From positions 41,800-105,799 of the forward strand of contig JARGFP010000014.1 of the NCBI GenBank assembly GCA_029210585.1: 64,000 bases of DNA, given 5' to 3'. This stretch comes from Bacteroidales bacterium. GTDB lineage: Bacteria; Bacteroidota; Bacteroidia; Bacteroidales; GCA-2748055. Shown piece after piece: positions 26,407 to 36,327 of the stretch. Position 1 is the stretch's first letter. Each line of letters begins with the position of its first letter. Both the position numbers and the translations under genes were made by a program. The notes beneath the pieces were generated by a model. It made no database searches, was not told the DNA's origin, and was given only the letters and a program-made list of their open reading frames with translations.

Positions 26407-27582
26407 ATGAAGGTACTGACCGTTCTCATGCTTACATGCTTGTTGACAGCATGCAATTCGTCCAACAGCGACAATAAAGAAAAAGGCGCCCAGGAATGGG
26501 CAACGCGGATTGCAGATGCAGTGATGCATGCATCCGACAGCCTGATCTATTACCAGCGCGACAATCCCAAATACGAATACGACTTTGCATTCCTGGCATC
26601 TGCTATCGACCGGTTGGGCGACAGGGATGAAAAATATTCGGATTACGCACGTGCGTACATTGACTATTTTGTGCAGGAAGACGGAAGTATCAAGGGCTAT
26701 AAATATTCCGATTTCAACATCGACAGGGTACGTCCCGGTCTCAATATCCTCGGGCTCTACAAGCGGACGGGCGAGGAGAAATACCGCCTTGCTGCCGATA
26801 CCCTGGCAGCGCAGATGAGGGAACATCCGCGCACGAAAAGCAATGGATACTGGCACAAGAAAATTTATCCCTGGCAGATGTGGCTGGATGGGATTTACAT
26901 GGCGCATCCCTTCCTTACCGCCTATGCAAAAGAATTCAACCAGGAGGAATGGTACGATGAAGTGGCATTCCAGATCAAGCATATCTATGAGAAAACGCGC
27001 GATCCGGAAACCGGCCTGTTGTACCACGGATGGGATGAAAGCAGGGAGCAGGCATGGTGCGATCCTGAAACGGGACAGTCAAAACATTTCTGGAGCAGGG
27101 CGATGGGCTGGTATGTAATGGGTATCGTTGATGTACTGGACCATCTTCCGGCAGATCATCCGGAACGAGGCGATCTGCTTAAGATTTTACATGCAACAAG
27201 TGAGGCGCTCCTGGATGTCAGGGATAAGGAAACAGGGCTCTGGTACCAGGTACTGGATATGGGAAGCAAGGAGGGCAATTACATTGAGGGATCAGGTTCC
27301 GCGATGTTCACCTACACCTTTGCGAAGGCTGCGAAAAAGGGATTCCTGCCGGAAAAATACCTGGAGATCGCGGAAGCATCATTTGACAGTATCCTGGAAG
27401 TGCTGGTGGTGGAAGACGATGACGGTTTCCCGGTTTTGACCAATGTATGCGGGGCTGCAGGACTGGGTGGCAATCCCTACCGAATGGGAGATTATGATTA
27501 CTATATCAATGAGAAAAAGGTAAATAACGACAGGAAAGGTGTCGCACCCTTTATTCTGGCTGCCATTGAGCTTGGCAGGTGA
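26407..27582 (+). CDS. GH105 unsaturated uronyl (rhamnogalacturonyl) hydrolase
   Basis: 391 residues from the ATG at 26407, giving a lipoprotein signal with lipobox LTAC. The alpha/alpha-barrel pattern of the GH105/GH88 families is clear: PKYEYDFAFLASAIDRLGD, IYPWQMWLDGIYMAHPFLT (with the catalytic Asp of WLDG), GLLYHGWDES, HFWSRAMGWYVMGIVD and GSGSAMFTYTFAKAA. GH105 enzymes remove the 4,5-unsaturated uronic acid that lyases leave at the non-reducing end of pectin oligosaccharides. This fits downstream of the three PL1 lyase domains in the window. It starts a plus-strand run with the esterase gene 59 bp downstream. Confidence 0.93.
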   Translation: MKVLTVLMLTCLLTACNSSNSDNKEKGAQEWATRIADAVMHASDSLIYYQRDNPKYEYDFAFLASAIDRLGDRDEKYSDYARAYIDYFVQEDGSIKGYKYSDFNIDRVRPGLNILGLYKRTGEEKYRLAADTLAAQMREHPRTKSNGYWHKKIYPWQMWLDGIYMAHPFLTAYAKEFNQEEWYDEVAFQIKHIYEKTRDPETGLLYHGWDESREQAWCDPETGQSKHFWSRAMGWYVMGIVDVLDHLPADHPERGDLLKILHATSEALLDVRDKETGLWYQVLDMGSKEGNYIEGSGSAMFTYTFAKAAKKGFLPEKYLEIAEASFDSILEVLVVEDDDGFPVLTNVCGAAGLGGNPYRMGDYDYYINEKKVNNDRKGVAPFILAAIELGR

Positions 27583-27641
27583 GGTGGAACAATAAAGGTT
27601 GTCCCGACACTTTACTATACGTTTTTTCAGACCATAATTCT

Positions 27642-28625
27642 ATGAAAGCAAGAGTAACGGGAATCGTTGTAATTCTGCTGCTGTCTATTTCACCGACCAT
27701 GCCGGGACAAGTGGTTAGTGACATACCCAGGGACACGACCTACAATTTGCGGAGCGCCACCCTGAAAATAAAAAGACAATATCCATTCGCTGAACCTGCG
27801 GAAGTGATCCTGGATCCGTGTGTACAGGCAGTACCTGGAATAGTTTACCGGACCCTGGGTGACCGGGATTTGCACATGGATATCTACCAACCAATATCAT
27901 CCAAAGAGGGAAAAATCCCATGTATACTTTGTATTCATGGGGGCGGATGGGCATCCGGAAACAGATCGCTGCTTGCTCCGCTTGCACAGGAGCTGGCCAA
28001 CCATGGATACCTTGCAGCAACTGCTGAATACCGCCTGTCGCCCGAGGCACGTTACCCTGCAGGTGTCATTGATGTGAAAGCTGCTGTCAAATGGATGAAA
28101 AGGAATGCAGCATCGTACGGCATAGATACAAATCGCATTGCAGTACTTGGCACATCCGCCGGTGCAACCATTGCAACCCTGGTTGGCAATACGCCCGGAC
28201 ACCCCCTTTACCAGGTTACCGATGAAGGTTCAACATCTGTCTCCGATCGTGTGCAGGCGATCATCAATATCGACGGAATTCTGGATTTTTCTGACCCTGC
28301 CGAAAGCGGCAAGGACACAGATCAGGCAACACCCTCCGCAGCAACCAGGTGGCTGGGTACAACCTTCAGGGAAAACCCGGATATCTGGATTGAAGCGTCG
28401 CCACTCACTTATGCAGGTCAGCATTCACCTGCCACCTTGTTTATCAACAGTGCAATACCCAGGTTTCACGCAGGGAGGGATGCATACATCCATATCCTGG
28501 ACTGCTTCGGAACGAGGAATACTGTATTTACAATCCCTGATTCACCACATTCCTTCTGGCTGTTTCATCCCTGGTTTGATACAACTGTTGAACAGATCCT
28601 GAAATTTTCAGAAACTGTGTTATAA
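27642..28625 (+). CDS. Exported alpha/beta-hydrolase, probable carbohydrate esterase
   Basis: 327 residues from the ATG at 27642 (MKARVTGIVVILLLSISPTM), with a signal peptide. The oxyanion-hole motif HGGGW lies near residue 99, the nucleophile elbow GTSAG near 170, and the catalytic His in PDSPHSFW near 300. The layout matches BD-FAE/acetyl-esterase-like hydrolases often found in hemicellulose and pectin loci. It probably removes acetyl or other acyl groups from pectin or xylan in the periplasm; the exact ester is unknown. It follows GH105 directly and is probably co-transcribed. Confidence 0.85.
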   Translation: MKARVTGIVVILLLSISPTMPGQVVSDIPRDTTYNLRSATLKIKRQYPFAEPAEVILDPCVQAVPGIVYRTLGDRDLHMDIYQPISSKEGKIPCILCIHGGGWASGNRSLLAPLAQELANHGYLAATAEYRLSPEARYPAGVIDVKAAVKWMKRNAASYGIDTNRIAVLGTSAGATIATLVGNTPGHPLYQVTDEGSTSVSDRVQAIINIDGILDFSDPAESGKDTDQATPSAATRWLGTTFRENPDIWIEASPLTYAGQHSPATLFINSAIPRFHAGRDAYIHILDCFGTRNTVFTIPDSPHSFWLFHPWFDTTVEQILKFSETVL

Positions 28626-28841
28626 ATGCAATACTGTGTTCACATTGGGTGATAATAATGATGGAACCTGACTGTTTGGGAAAATTAACCCGCTTTTTGA
28701 TACGCTTTTATCCAACTGAGAAACCTATCCCTCCATTTGAGAAGGGAAAATAAACTGTTCCGAAGGAGATGAACTAATTTTATGTGCAACCATTCAAAAT
28801 TTGAAATGACCATATCTAATCTTAAATTAAAACTACTGCTT
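28626..28841. other. 216-bp intergenic region before the beta-helix gene
   Basis: No gene or terminator seen. It probably contains the promoter for the gene at 28842. An in-frame ATG at 28782 would extend that gene by 20 residues but spoils the signal peptide, so it was not used. Confidence 0.5.
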
Positions 28842-31800
28842 ATGAGAAAATTTACATTTCACGGACTCGTTGTTGTGCTGGCCCTGCTGATCTCGGCGCA
28901 GGCCCATGCACAGGACGTTATTGATCTGACGGCTGTTGATAATCCGGATATTCTGGCAGACACCCTTCCGGATCTGAACAGTGGATCAATAGTACTGTTA
29001 AAGCCAGGCATGACATACAATGCTGGTTCTTATGCCTTTGATAAATCATTAACGCTTCAAAACAGCGAACCTTCAAATCTAAACCGTCCAAAAATTTATT
29101 GCGGTGACAATTTCAATTTTGTGGATGGTGCTACTATAGATTCTATTATTTTCCGTAACATAGAATTCTACGGTGAATATGATGCGAGATATGTCCTCAA
29201 TGCTGATGTGTCTGCAACGGTCGGGAAAATAATGTTTCAGGGATGTTACATGCATGATCTGAGGGGAGTCGCCAGAATCAAAGGTGGAACCGGTACACTT
29301 GACCACTATATCATTGATGATTGTGTGATCACAATGATCAAGAATTATGGTATACTGACCGTCGATGTAAATACCTGGGCAGCGAACAATATCCTGTTAA
29401 AGAATTCGACCGTTTCAAAAACACAAGCTTTCCTGACCAGCAGGAATAACACCGAAACACTAACCATCGAAGGATGTACCTTCAGTGAAACCCCGGCTGC
29501 CGGAGAGAGAATGTTTCGCTGGAGAGAAGTGGGACAGGACAATGTTACCGGCGGTATCATGGTGAAAAACACGCTCTGGGGAACCGGTTGGGATGAAACT
29601 GCCACTGGAAGTACTGCCTATGACGGATATGATGGTCTGGGCACAACCACCTGGACGTTCGAAAATACCTATGTTACCAGCGACCTGGATATTGCCGATG
29701 GTACTGATTCAATTGATGGTTTCAATTATTTGTACGCCGACCTGTCCACAGCCCTCTGGCTGAATCCGGCATCCGGGAACCTGCACTATGCCGACACCAC
29801 CTTTGATGGCATTGGAAATGCAGGAGACCAGCGCTGGGCCATTGCTGCAGCAGATGGTTCACTTGAGTGGAACATGAGCGCAGCTGCGTATAAATATCTT
29901 GGCACACTCGATACCACGCAAAAAGTGGCCGGGCTGACCATACATGCAAGCAGTGCCAAACCCGTTGTCATTGATGCCAACAATAAAACGCTCAATGAAA
30001 TGAGTTTCACCAACCGTTTGAAGCTTGGTGGAAGTGGTTCATTTGACAGCGACGGTCAGCCCCTTGGAAGGGTGCTTGCCATCGACGTAAAAGGAAGTAC
30101 GGATATCACGGTGATGGCCATGTCCTCCTCCAGTGCAGAAGACCGGATCCTGAATATTGCCGCGGGGCATAAAGACAATATTATCGCTGAATTTCCGGCC
30201 CTGGGTGCTTCACTCACAAGTGGTGCATACACCTACAACGGTGATGCAACTACCCTCTTTTTCTATTCACCCAGCAGCGGAGTGAACGTGTACTACATAA
30301 CGACAAAACATATCGCCAGTACAGACGCCACGCTCGCAGGGATTGATGTCAGTGGAGGAACACTCACGCCGGCCTTTGATCCTGCAGTGACATCCTATGC
30401 AGTCGATGTTCCGTATGGAACTGCCAGTGTGGCTGTAAGTGCAACTGTCAATGATCCACTTGCAACAGTTGCCGGCGATGGCATCATCAATGTTTCCGAA
30501 GGAAGCGGAACTGCAACCCTGGTTGTTACCGCAGAAGATGGTATAACGACCCAAACCTATACCGTGAATATTACAGTCCTTCCAAGTACCGGCGAGGAGC
30601 CGGAAATAATTGATCTCACCGGGATTGATAATATAAACATCCTGGGGGATACTTTACCGGACCTGATCAGCGGATCGACCATATTGCTGGAACCGGGAAG
30701 GGTCTACAGTACAGGAGGTTATGCCTTTGACAAGTCATTTACCATTCAAAGCAGCGATCCTTCGAACCTCAATCGTCCGAAAATCGACTGCTCAGACAAT
30801 TTCAATTTTGGAGAATTTGCCACAGTTGACTCTATTATTTTCAGGAACCTGGAATTCTTTGGAGAATTTGATGCAAGGTATGTGCTGAATTCCAATGTAT
30901 CTGCTACCGTTGGCAAACTAATGTTCGACGGATGCTATATACATGACCTGAGGGGTGTATTGCGCATGAAAGATGCCGGTCCGGGCGTATTGGATCAATA
31001 CGTAATCCATAACAGCGAGGTAACGATGATCCGGGATTACGGGATTCTGACCGTGGACCGCAATGACTGGAGTGTCAACCATATCACTCTTCAACACTCT
31101 ACCTTTTCAAAAGCAAGGTCCTTCCTTGTTTCAAGAAGCAATTCCGTTTCCCTTGTCATTGTCGGGTGTACCCTGAATGAAGCCACAACAACGGGCAGGG
31201 AAATGTTCAGGTGGAGAACGACTGACTTTGACGAAATCACCGATGGTATCACAGTTTCCAATACTATTTGGGGACCCGGCTGGGATGAAACCGCAGTCGA
31301 TTCAACAAATATCATTGCATATGACGGACTGGATTCAACAGCCTGGACATTCGTGAATACGTATGCTACCAGCGACATAAGTTTTGTCACCGGTTCAGAA
31401 CCTATCACAGGGTTTAATTACACCTACAGTGGTCTTTCCTCTGAGCTCTGGTACGATGTTGCCACCGGCAATTTCAATTATGCAGATACCACCTTCAATG
31501 GCATCGGAAATGCAGGCGACCAGAGGTGGTCAATTGCCACTGCGAATGGTGGACGTGAATGGAACATCAGTGCAGATGCCTATAAATACCTGGGCACACT
31601 GGATGCAACGCAAAAAGTGGCCGGTCTGACTATTTATGCGAATCCAGGCAAAACTGTGACCATCGATGCGAATAATAAAACGGTAGATGAAATGAACTTC
31701 ACAAACCGGTTGAAGTTGGGTGGGAGCGGCTCATTTGATGAAAACGGGCAACCCCTGGGAAGGGTGCTTGGAGTCGATGTGAAAGGGAATACAGGCATTA

Positions 31801-32789
31801 CTGTGGCAGCAATGTCTTCCTCCGGCAGTGAAGACCGGGTGTTGAATATAGCTGCAGGACACAAGGACAGTATTATCGCTGAATTTCCTGCATTGGGTGC
31901 CTCTCTTACCAAGGGGGTCTACACCTACGAGGGTGAAGCGACAACGCTGTATTTCTATTCACCGAGCAGCGGCGTGAATGTATATTATATCAGTACCGGG
32001 TATATTGAAAGCAGCGATGCAACACTTTCCGGGATAAGTTTAAGCACTGGAACGCTAACTCCGGAATTTGATGCTGCGGTCACTGCGTATACTGCAGAAG
32101 TACCTGTTGGAACAACAACAGTCACTGTGAGTGCTTTTGCAAATAATCCTTACGCCACCATCGAAGGAGATGGAGAAATTGATGTGTCCTCCGGAAGTGG
32201 CACTGCCACCATCACTGTTACTGCTGAAGATGGTACGACTACCGAGGTGTATACAATCAACTTCAGTGTTGAGAAAAGTGATGATGCATCACTCTCCAAC
32301 CTGGCTGTCAGTGCCGGTATTCTGAGTCCCTTCTTCGATGCAGGCACCTTTACATACAGCGTTGTATTGCCGGAAGGTACCACCAGTGTCACTGTTACGG
32401 CTACAGCAAATGATGCAAATGCTGCTGTTGCGGGTGATGGCGACATTGATGTATCATCAGGTGCTGGCACAGCAACTGTAGTGGTTACTGCAGAAGACGG
32501 GACAACCACGGCGACCTATACTATCAATTTCACCGTGATTACCGGTATCCATGATGCGCAGCAACAGTCCATGTCTGTTTATCCAACGGTTACCAGCGGG
32601 CACTTTAATGTCGACTTCGCCGGCAACCCGGGTGTGATCAATATTTTCGATCTCACAGGCAAGCACATATTGCAGAAGACTGCATCCTCTGATATAGAAT
32701 CGGTTTACCTGGAAGATGAAGGAATGTATATTTTCAGATTGGAAAATGAGAGAGGTTCCAGGGTAGTAAAAGTTGTTAAACTGAAATAA
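28842..32789 (+). CDS. Secreted duplicated beta-helix protein with cadherin-like domains and T9SS sorting domain
   Basis: 1315 residues from the ATG at 28842, with signal peptide (VVVLALLISAQAHAQ). The first 563-residue unit (28917-30605) contains a DUF4957/DUF5123-type right-handed beta-helix (SIIFRNIEFYGEYDARYVLN, FQGCYMHDLRGVARIKGG), a linker domain (KVAGLTIHASSAKPVVIDAN) and a cadherin-like beta-sandwich. A diverged second copy (from about 30606) repeats all of this, and a third cadherin-like unit follows. The C-terminus (VYPTVTSGHFNVDF ... GMYIFRLENE) is a type A T9SS sorting domain. No lyase catalytic motif was identified; a pectin-binding role is likely. Its helix domain resembles the SusE/F-position lipoprotein at 45631-47280. 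A strong terminator follows. Confidence 0.85.
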   Translation: MRKFTFHGLVVVLALLISAQAHAQDVIDLTAVDNPDILADTLPDLNSGSIVLLKPGMTYNAGSYAFDKSLTLQNSEPSNLNRPKIYCGDNFNFVDGATIDSIIFRNIEFYGEYDARYVLNADVSATVGKIMFQGCYMHDLRGVARIKGGTGTLDHYIIDDCVITMIKNYGILTVDVNTWAANNILLKNSTVSKTQAFLTSRNNTETLTIEGCTFSETPAAGERMFRWREVGQDNVTGGIMVKNTLWGTGWDETATGSTAYDGYDGLGTTTWTFENTYVTSDLDIADGTDSIDGFNYLYADLSTALWLNPASGNLHYADTTFDGIGNAGDQRWAIAAADGSLEWNMSAAAYKYLGTLDTTQKVAGLTIHASSAKPVVIDANNKTLNEMSFTNRLKLGGSGSFDSDGQPLGRVLAIDVKGSTDITVMAMSSSSAEDRILNIAAGHKDNIIAEFPALGASLTSGAYTYNGDATTLFFYSPSSGVNVYYITTKHIASTDATLAGIDVSGGTLTPAFDPAVTSYAVDVPYGTASVAVSATVNDPLATVAGDGIINVSEGSGTATLVVTAEDGITTQTYTVNITVLPSTGEEPEIIDLTGIDNINILGDTLPDLISGSTILLEPGRVYSTGGYAFDKSFTIQSSDPSNLNRPKIDCSDNFNFGEFATVDSIIFRNLEFFGEFDARYVLNSNVSATVGKLMFDGCYIHDLRGVLRMKDAGPGVLDQYVIHNSEVTMIRDYGILTVDRNDWSVNHITLQHSTFSKARSFLVSRSNSVSLVIVGCTLNEATTTGREMFRWRTTDFDEITDGITVSNTIWGPGWDETAVDSTNIIAYDGLDSTAWTFVNTYATSDISFVTGSEPITGFNYTYSGLSSELWYDVATGNFNYADTTFNGIGNAGDQRWSIATANGGREWNISADAYKYLGTLDATQKVAGLTIYANPGKTVTIDANNKTVDEMNFTNRLKLGGSGSFDENGQPLGRVLGVDVKGNTGITVAAMSSSGSEDRVLNIAAGHKDSIIAEFPALGASLTKGVYTYEGEATTLYFYSPSSGVNVYYISTGYIESSDATLSGISLSTGTLTPEFDAAVTAYTAEVPVGTTTVTVSAFANNPYATIEGDGEIDVSSGSGTATITVTAEDGTTTEVYTINFSVEKSDDASLSNLAVSAGILSPFFDAGTFTYSVVLPEGTTSVTVTATANDANAAVAGDGDIDVSSGAGTATVVVTAEDGTTTATYTINFTVITGIHDAQQQSMSVYPTVTSGHFNVDFAGNPGVINIFDLTGKHILQKTASSDIESVYLEDEGMYIFRLENERGSRVVKVVKLK

Positions 32790-32805
32790 CCAAGTTTAAT
32801 GTTGG

Positions 32806-32846
32806 AAAAAAGAGGCTGTCTGCTTCAGACAGCCTCTTTTTCTTTC
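32806..32846 (+). terminator. Rho-independent terminator
   Basis: A perfect 12-bp stem, AGAGGCTGTCTG (32811-32822) with CAGACAGCCTCT (32826-32837), around a CTT loop is followed by TTTTTCTTTC. It closes the beta-helix gene. Confidence 0.95.
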
Positions 32847-32922
32847 ATAACCTCATGACCGAACTCCAGGATAAAGGTTCTCTAATATGGTACTTGCCAG
32901 GTGTATCTCCTAACTTTATCAA

Positions 32923-32930
32923 TATATTTG
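32923..32930 (+). promoter_or_regulatory. Possible -7 promoter element upstream of PL1
   Basis: TATATTTG fits the -7 consensus TAnnTTTG, 40 bp before the ATG at 32970. No TTTG is seen at the expected 19-21 bp spacing (a TTG lies 26 bp upstream), so this is only a half-site. Confidence 0.35.
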
Positions 32931-32969
32931 TCAGGTTTAGGGTGAAGTCAAACAAATGAAGAGCAGTCA

Positions 32970-35840
32970 ATGAAAAAGAAAAGCAAACAATTATTTAAAG
33001 AGAAAAGCATGATTTTGCTTTTAGTGGGGGTGATGACCAATCTATTTTCAGTTACAGCTCTTCACGGACAGCAACTTGCTTTTCCAACAGCGGAAGGAAG
33101 CGGTCGATTTTCAACCGGAGGCCGTGGAGGCGATGTCTATGCAGTGACGAATCTGAACAATAGTGGTCCGGGCTCCATTGTCGACGCAGTGAGTTCCGGA
33201 AACCGTACGATCGTATTCCGGGTATCCGGTACGATTGCATTGGGAGATGTCATCCTGCGGCCAAAATCGAATACCACCATTGCCGGTCAGACGGCACCCG
33301 GAGATGGCATATGTATAAAGGGACGCATATACATTGGCTCCGTTTCAGATGTTATTATACGGTACATCCGGGTGCGGGTGGATGCAGGTGCGGCAAATTC
33401 CTCCGGCGACGCAATCGATATTGCAGGTGGCACGAACATCATAATCGACCATGTAAGCGCTTCATATGCGCGCGATGAGGGTATTTCCTGCCAGCCAAAT
33501 TCAAACAAAGTAACCGTACAGTGGTGTATTATCAGCGAAGCGCTGACTTTTGAAAACCATGGATATGGATCACTTGTAAGGGGCGATTACGGAGACGAAA
33601 AAACCTTTCACCACAATCTTTACGCCCATAACCAGGGCAGGAATCCCCGCCCGGGAAATTATACAGGCAGCAGTTCAGACCCGGAAGGGCTGCATTTTGA
33701 TTTTCGTAACAACGTGGTGTATAACTATGGAGGAAGCAAAGCCGGGTATAATGCGGATAAAACCTCAGTGAGCCGGTATAATTTTGTTGGAAATGCATAC
33801 ATCCGGGGTCCCGAGTCTTCCGGGAACCTTGCATTCAGGGAAAGCAGCGTGGTAGCCTACGGTTATTTCAGGGATAATTCAATGGAGGGTGTGGTACCGG
33901 AAAACCCCTGGACGCTTGTTGGTTTTGATGGTTTTACAACAGCCCAGAAAGAAACATATCAGTCCCGTTCCTACGAAGTTTCCATGGAGCCGGTGATCAC
34001 CACATCGCCGGAACAGGCAAAAACGGATGTACTTGCCAGGGCAGGTGCCAGTCTCCCCAGGCGGGATACGATTGACAAGCGGCTTGTCATTGATGTACTG
34101 AATAAAACAGGCCATTCTATTGCTACTGTCAATGATCAACCTGAGGGGGGCTGGCCGGAATTATATTCGGAACCTGCCCCGGCGGATGATGATGGCGATG
34201 GTATGCCGAATGACTGGGAAATACGAAACGGTTTGGACAAGGATAACCCGGATGACAGAAACACAATTCGTTCAGGAGGATATACGAATCTTGAGATCTA
34301 CCTGAACAGCCTTACTGAAGAAAATGCGAATTTCCAGGCACCATCAAACCTTTCAGCGGAATTGCTTGATGTAACGAAAGTAAAAATTACCTGGGAAGAC
34401 AATACGGATACCGAATCCGGATTCAGAATTGAAAGATCGGAAGGAAGTGTCGATAACTTTATCACCATTGCAGAGGTGAATGCAAACAGTACGATGTATG
34501 TCGATTCGCTGCTCAAAGAAGAAACACATTATTATTACAGGGTATTTGCATTCAATGAAAGTCAGCTCTCCGGGTTTGACGGTGTCGCGTCGGTGGTTAC
34601 GCTTGGTGCAACTTCCCTTCCACAGGAAATTGGCGGTCCGCTTCCTGAAGACAATGCAATGATTGTTGAGACCCTGCCTGCATTACGTTGGAATCAAAGC
34701 ATCAATGCAGACAATTATGATGTCTATTTCGGAAGCAATGATCCTCCTGCGTTTAAATTCAACCAATCGGATACTGTATTTTATCCTGAAAAACTGGAGA
34801 AGGGAACGACATATTACTGGAGGATTGATGCAAAGAATGGGTTCGGTACCACTACCGGTCGGACCTGGAGCTTTTATGTGAAAGAAGGAATCAATGCCGG
34901 GCAGATAGCGCACTGGAAGCTGGATGAAACAACCGGAGCAATTGCTGCAGACAGCGGCCCATTTAAACTTGATGGTGAATTGCTGAATATGAATCCGGTA
35001 GGATGGTATACAGGCAAAGTGAATGGAGGATTGCTGTTTGACGGGGTAGATGATGTGATGCGGGTTGCACATAAAGATGTGTTGATTTTGTCAGATGAAA
35101 GTTTTAGCATCTCTTTATGGCTCTATACGCAGGACCTGTCGGAAACGTCAATGGTCCTGTTTGAGAAGGGTTCATTTTTCAGTAATGATGAACAGGGAAC
35201 CAATGGAAGGTGGTTTGTGATTGAGACAAGCGGAGACGCATTGCGATTTGTAATTGACGACAACAATAAGGAGAGCGCAGTAGTAATCAACGATGTAAGC
35301 AACCTATTGCCATATAAGTGGACCCATATTGTCGCCATAAGAGATGCTGAAGAGAGAATGTTAAAATTGTATGTGAACGGGGCGTTGCAGTCAGGAGCCG
35401 CAGACGAAACGGGAAGTATCTCTCAAACCGATGATCTGTATATTGGTAACAATCAGTCAGGTACCGGACCTTTCTACGGTATCCTGGATGAAATAAAGAT
35501 GTACAATTACGCATTAAGTAATGCTGAAGTGAAAGCAGTATACGGAACTTCAGTGGATGTTCCCGTCAGGATTGGTGATGAATTGAATCCTGTAAAAAAC
35601 TATCCTAATCCTTTTTCATCCTCAACTACGTTCGAATATAATCTGGCATCGGAAAATGATGTTACACTTTACATCTACAGTTTGTCAGGCAGGCGATTAA
35701 GCACTCTGGTGGATCAGAGGCAAACTGCCGGAACGCATTCTCTTACGTTTGATGCTGTTGGCATGGAGAGTGGGATATATCTGTATGAACTAAGGATAGG
35801 GTCCAAAGGATACCGAGGTAAAATGATTATTATGAAGTAG
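32970..35840 (+). CDS. Secreted PL1-type pectate lyase with FnIII, LamG and T9SS domains
   Basis: 956 residues. After a signal peptide (MILLLVGVMTNLFSVTALHG) the PL1 beta-helix begins (FPTAEGSGRFSTGGRGG) and continues with TIAGQTAPGDGICIKGR, IIIDHVSASYARDEGIS and NLYAHNQGRNPRPG. A Ca2+-binding-like D-rich repeat follows (DDDGDGMPNDWEIRNG), then an FnIII-like unit (about 455-545), a laminin-G/concanavalin-like domain (about 650-820) and a C-terminal T9SS type A sorting domain (NYPNPFSSSTTFEYN). It cleaves homogalacturonan by beta-elimination outside the cell; LamG is probably a sugar-binding module. It stands alone between a terminator and the convergent CE8-PL1 gene. Confidence 0.92.
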   Translation: MKKKSKQLFKEKSMILLLVGVMTNLFSVTALHGQQLAFPTAEGSGRFSTGGRGGDVYAVTNLNNSGPGSIVDAVSSGNRTIVFRVSGTIALGDVILRPKSNTTIAGQTAPGDGICIKGRIYIGSVSDVIIRYIRVRVDAGAANSSGDAIDIAGGTNIIIDHVSASYARDEGISCQPNSNKVTVQWCIISEALTFENHGYGSLVRGDYGDEKTFHHNLYAHNQGRNPRPGNYTGSSSDPEGLHFDFRNNVVYNYGGSKAGYNADKTSVSRYNFVGNAYIRGPESSGNLAFRESSVVAYGYFRDNSMEGVVPENPWTLVGFDGFTTAQKETYQSRSYEVSMEPVITTSPEQAKTDVLARAGASLPRRDTIDKRLVIDVLNKTGHSIATVNDQPEGGWPELYSEPAPADDDGDGMPNDWEIRNGLDKDNPDDRNTIRSGGYTNLEIYLNSLTEENANFQAPSNLSAELLDVTKVKITWEDNTDTESGFRIERSEGSVDNFITIAEVNANSTMYVDSLLKEETHYYYRVFAFNESQLSGFDGVASVVTLGATSLPQEIGGPLPEDNAMIVETLPALRWNQSINADNYDVYFGSNDPPAFKFNQSDTVFYPEKLEKGTTYYWRIDAKNGFGTTTGRTWSFYVKEGINAGQIAHWKLDETTGAIAADSGPFKLDGELLNMNPVGWYTGKVNGGLLFDGVDDVMRVAHKDVLILSDESFSISLWLYTQDLSETSMVLFEKGSFFSNDEQGTNGRWFVIETSGDALRFVIDDNNKESAVVINDVSNLLPYKWTHIVAIRDAEERMLKLYVNGALQSGAADETGSISQTDDLYIGNNQSGTGPFYGILDEIKMYNYALSNAEVKAVYGTSVDVPVRIGDELNPVKNYPNPFSSSTTFEYNLASENDVTLYIYSLSGRRLSTLVDQRQTAGTHSLTFDAVGMESGIYLYELRIGSKGYRGKMIIMK

Positions 35841-35942
35841 ATCAATATGTTTTTAACCTAAGAGCAAAGAGTGACAGCGATTTAAGAATATCCTGTAATT
35901 AACGTTCCAATGCGCGCTGAACGAATCTCCAGGATCAGCCTG

Positions 35943-36306
35943 CTAATTCAGGATGATTTTCCTCGTTACCCGCTCCATGCGGTTGTGAAGGTTTATTGCA
36001 GCGGTTGTGTCCTGAACCGTTGTGTCCTGCACCACGGTATCTGGTTGCTGCAGTTTTCCAACTCCTGCATATGCTGCAACGGAAAGTGCAACTGTCCGGA
36101 CATCCTCCAGGCTGTAGTCATAGGGAATCAGGTATACAGACATCCCGAGACACAGGCATGGCAGCATAACCCGACATCGAAAAATCCGGCACAGGAATGA
36201 TTGTATCCATTCTATCGAGCACAGCATTTTCAGCCTGGTAGATTCCGGCAAAAGCACAAATGGATTTCATGCCGATGAAAATCACAACAATCAGCAGATG
36301 TTTCAT
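35943..36306 (-). pseudogene. Possible decayed secreted carbohydrate-binding protein
   Basis: A frame from the ATG at 36306 opens with a good signal peptide (MKHLLIVVIFIGMKSICAFA) and GIYQAENAVLDRMD, like the start of CBM6/CBM35 modules (Y-x-A-E-N-A), but stops at 36118. A second minus frame (stop at 35943) covers the following stretch with SVYLIPYDYSLEDVRTVALS. Together they suggest one gene broken by a frameshift and shortened. It lies upstream of the CE8-PL1 gene on the same strand direction as the pectin locus, but downstream in transcription. The identification is weak. Confidence 0.35.
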
Positions 36307-36327
36307 ATCGCATGTTTTTATTAATAA

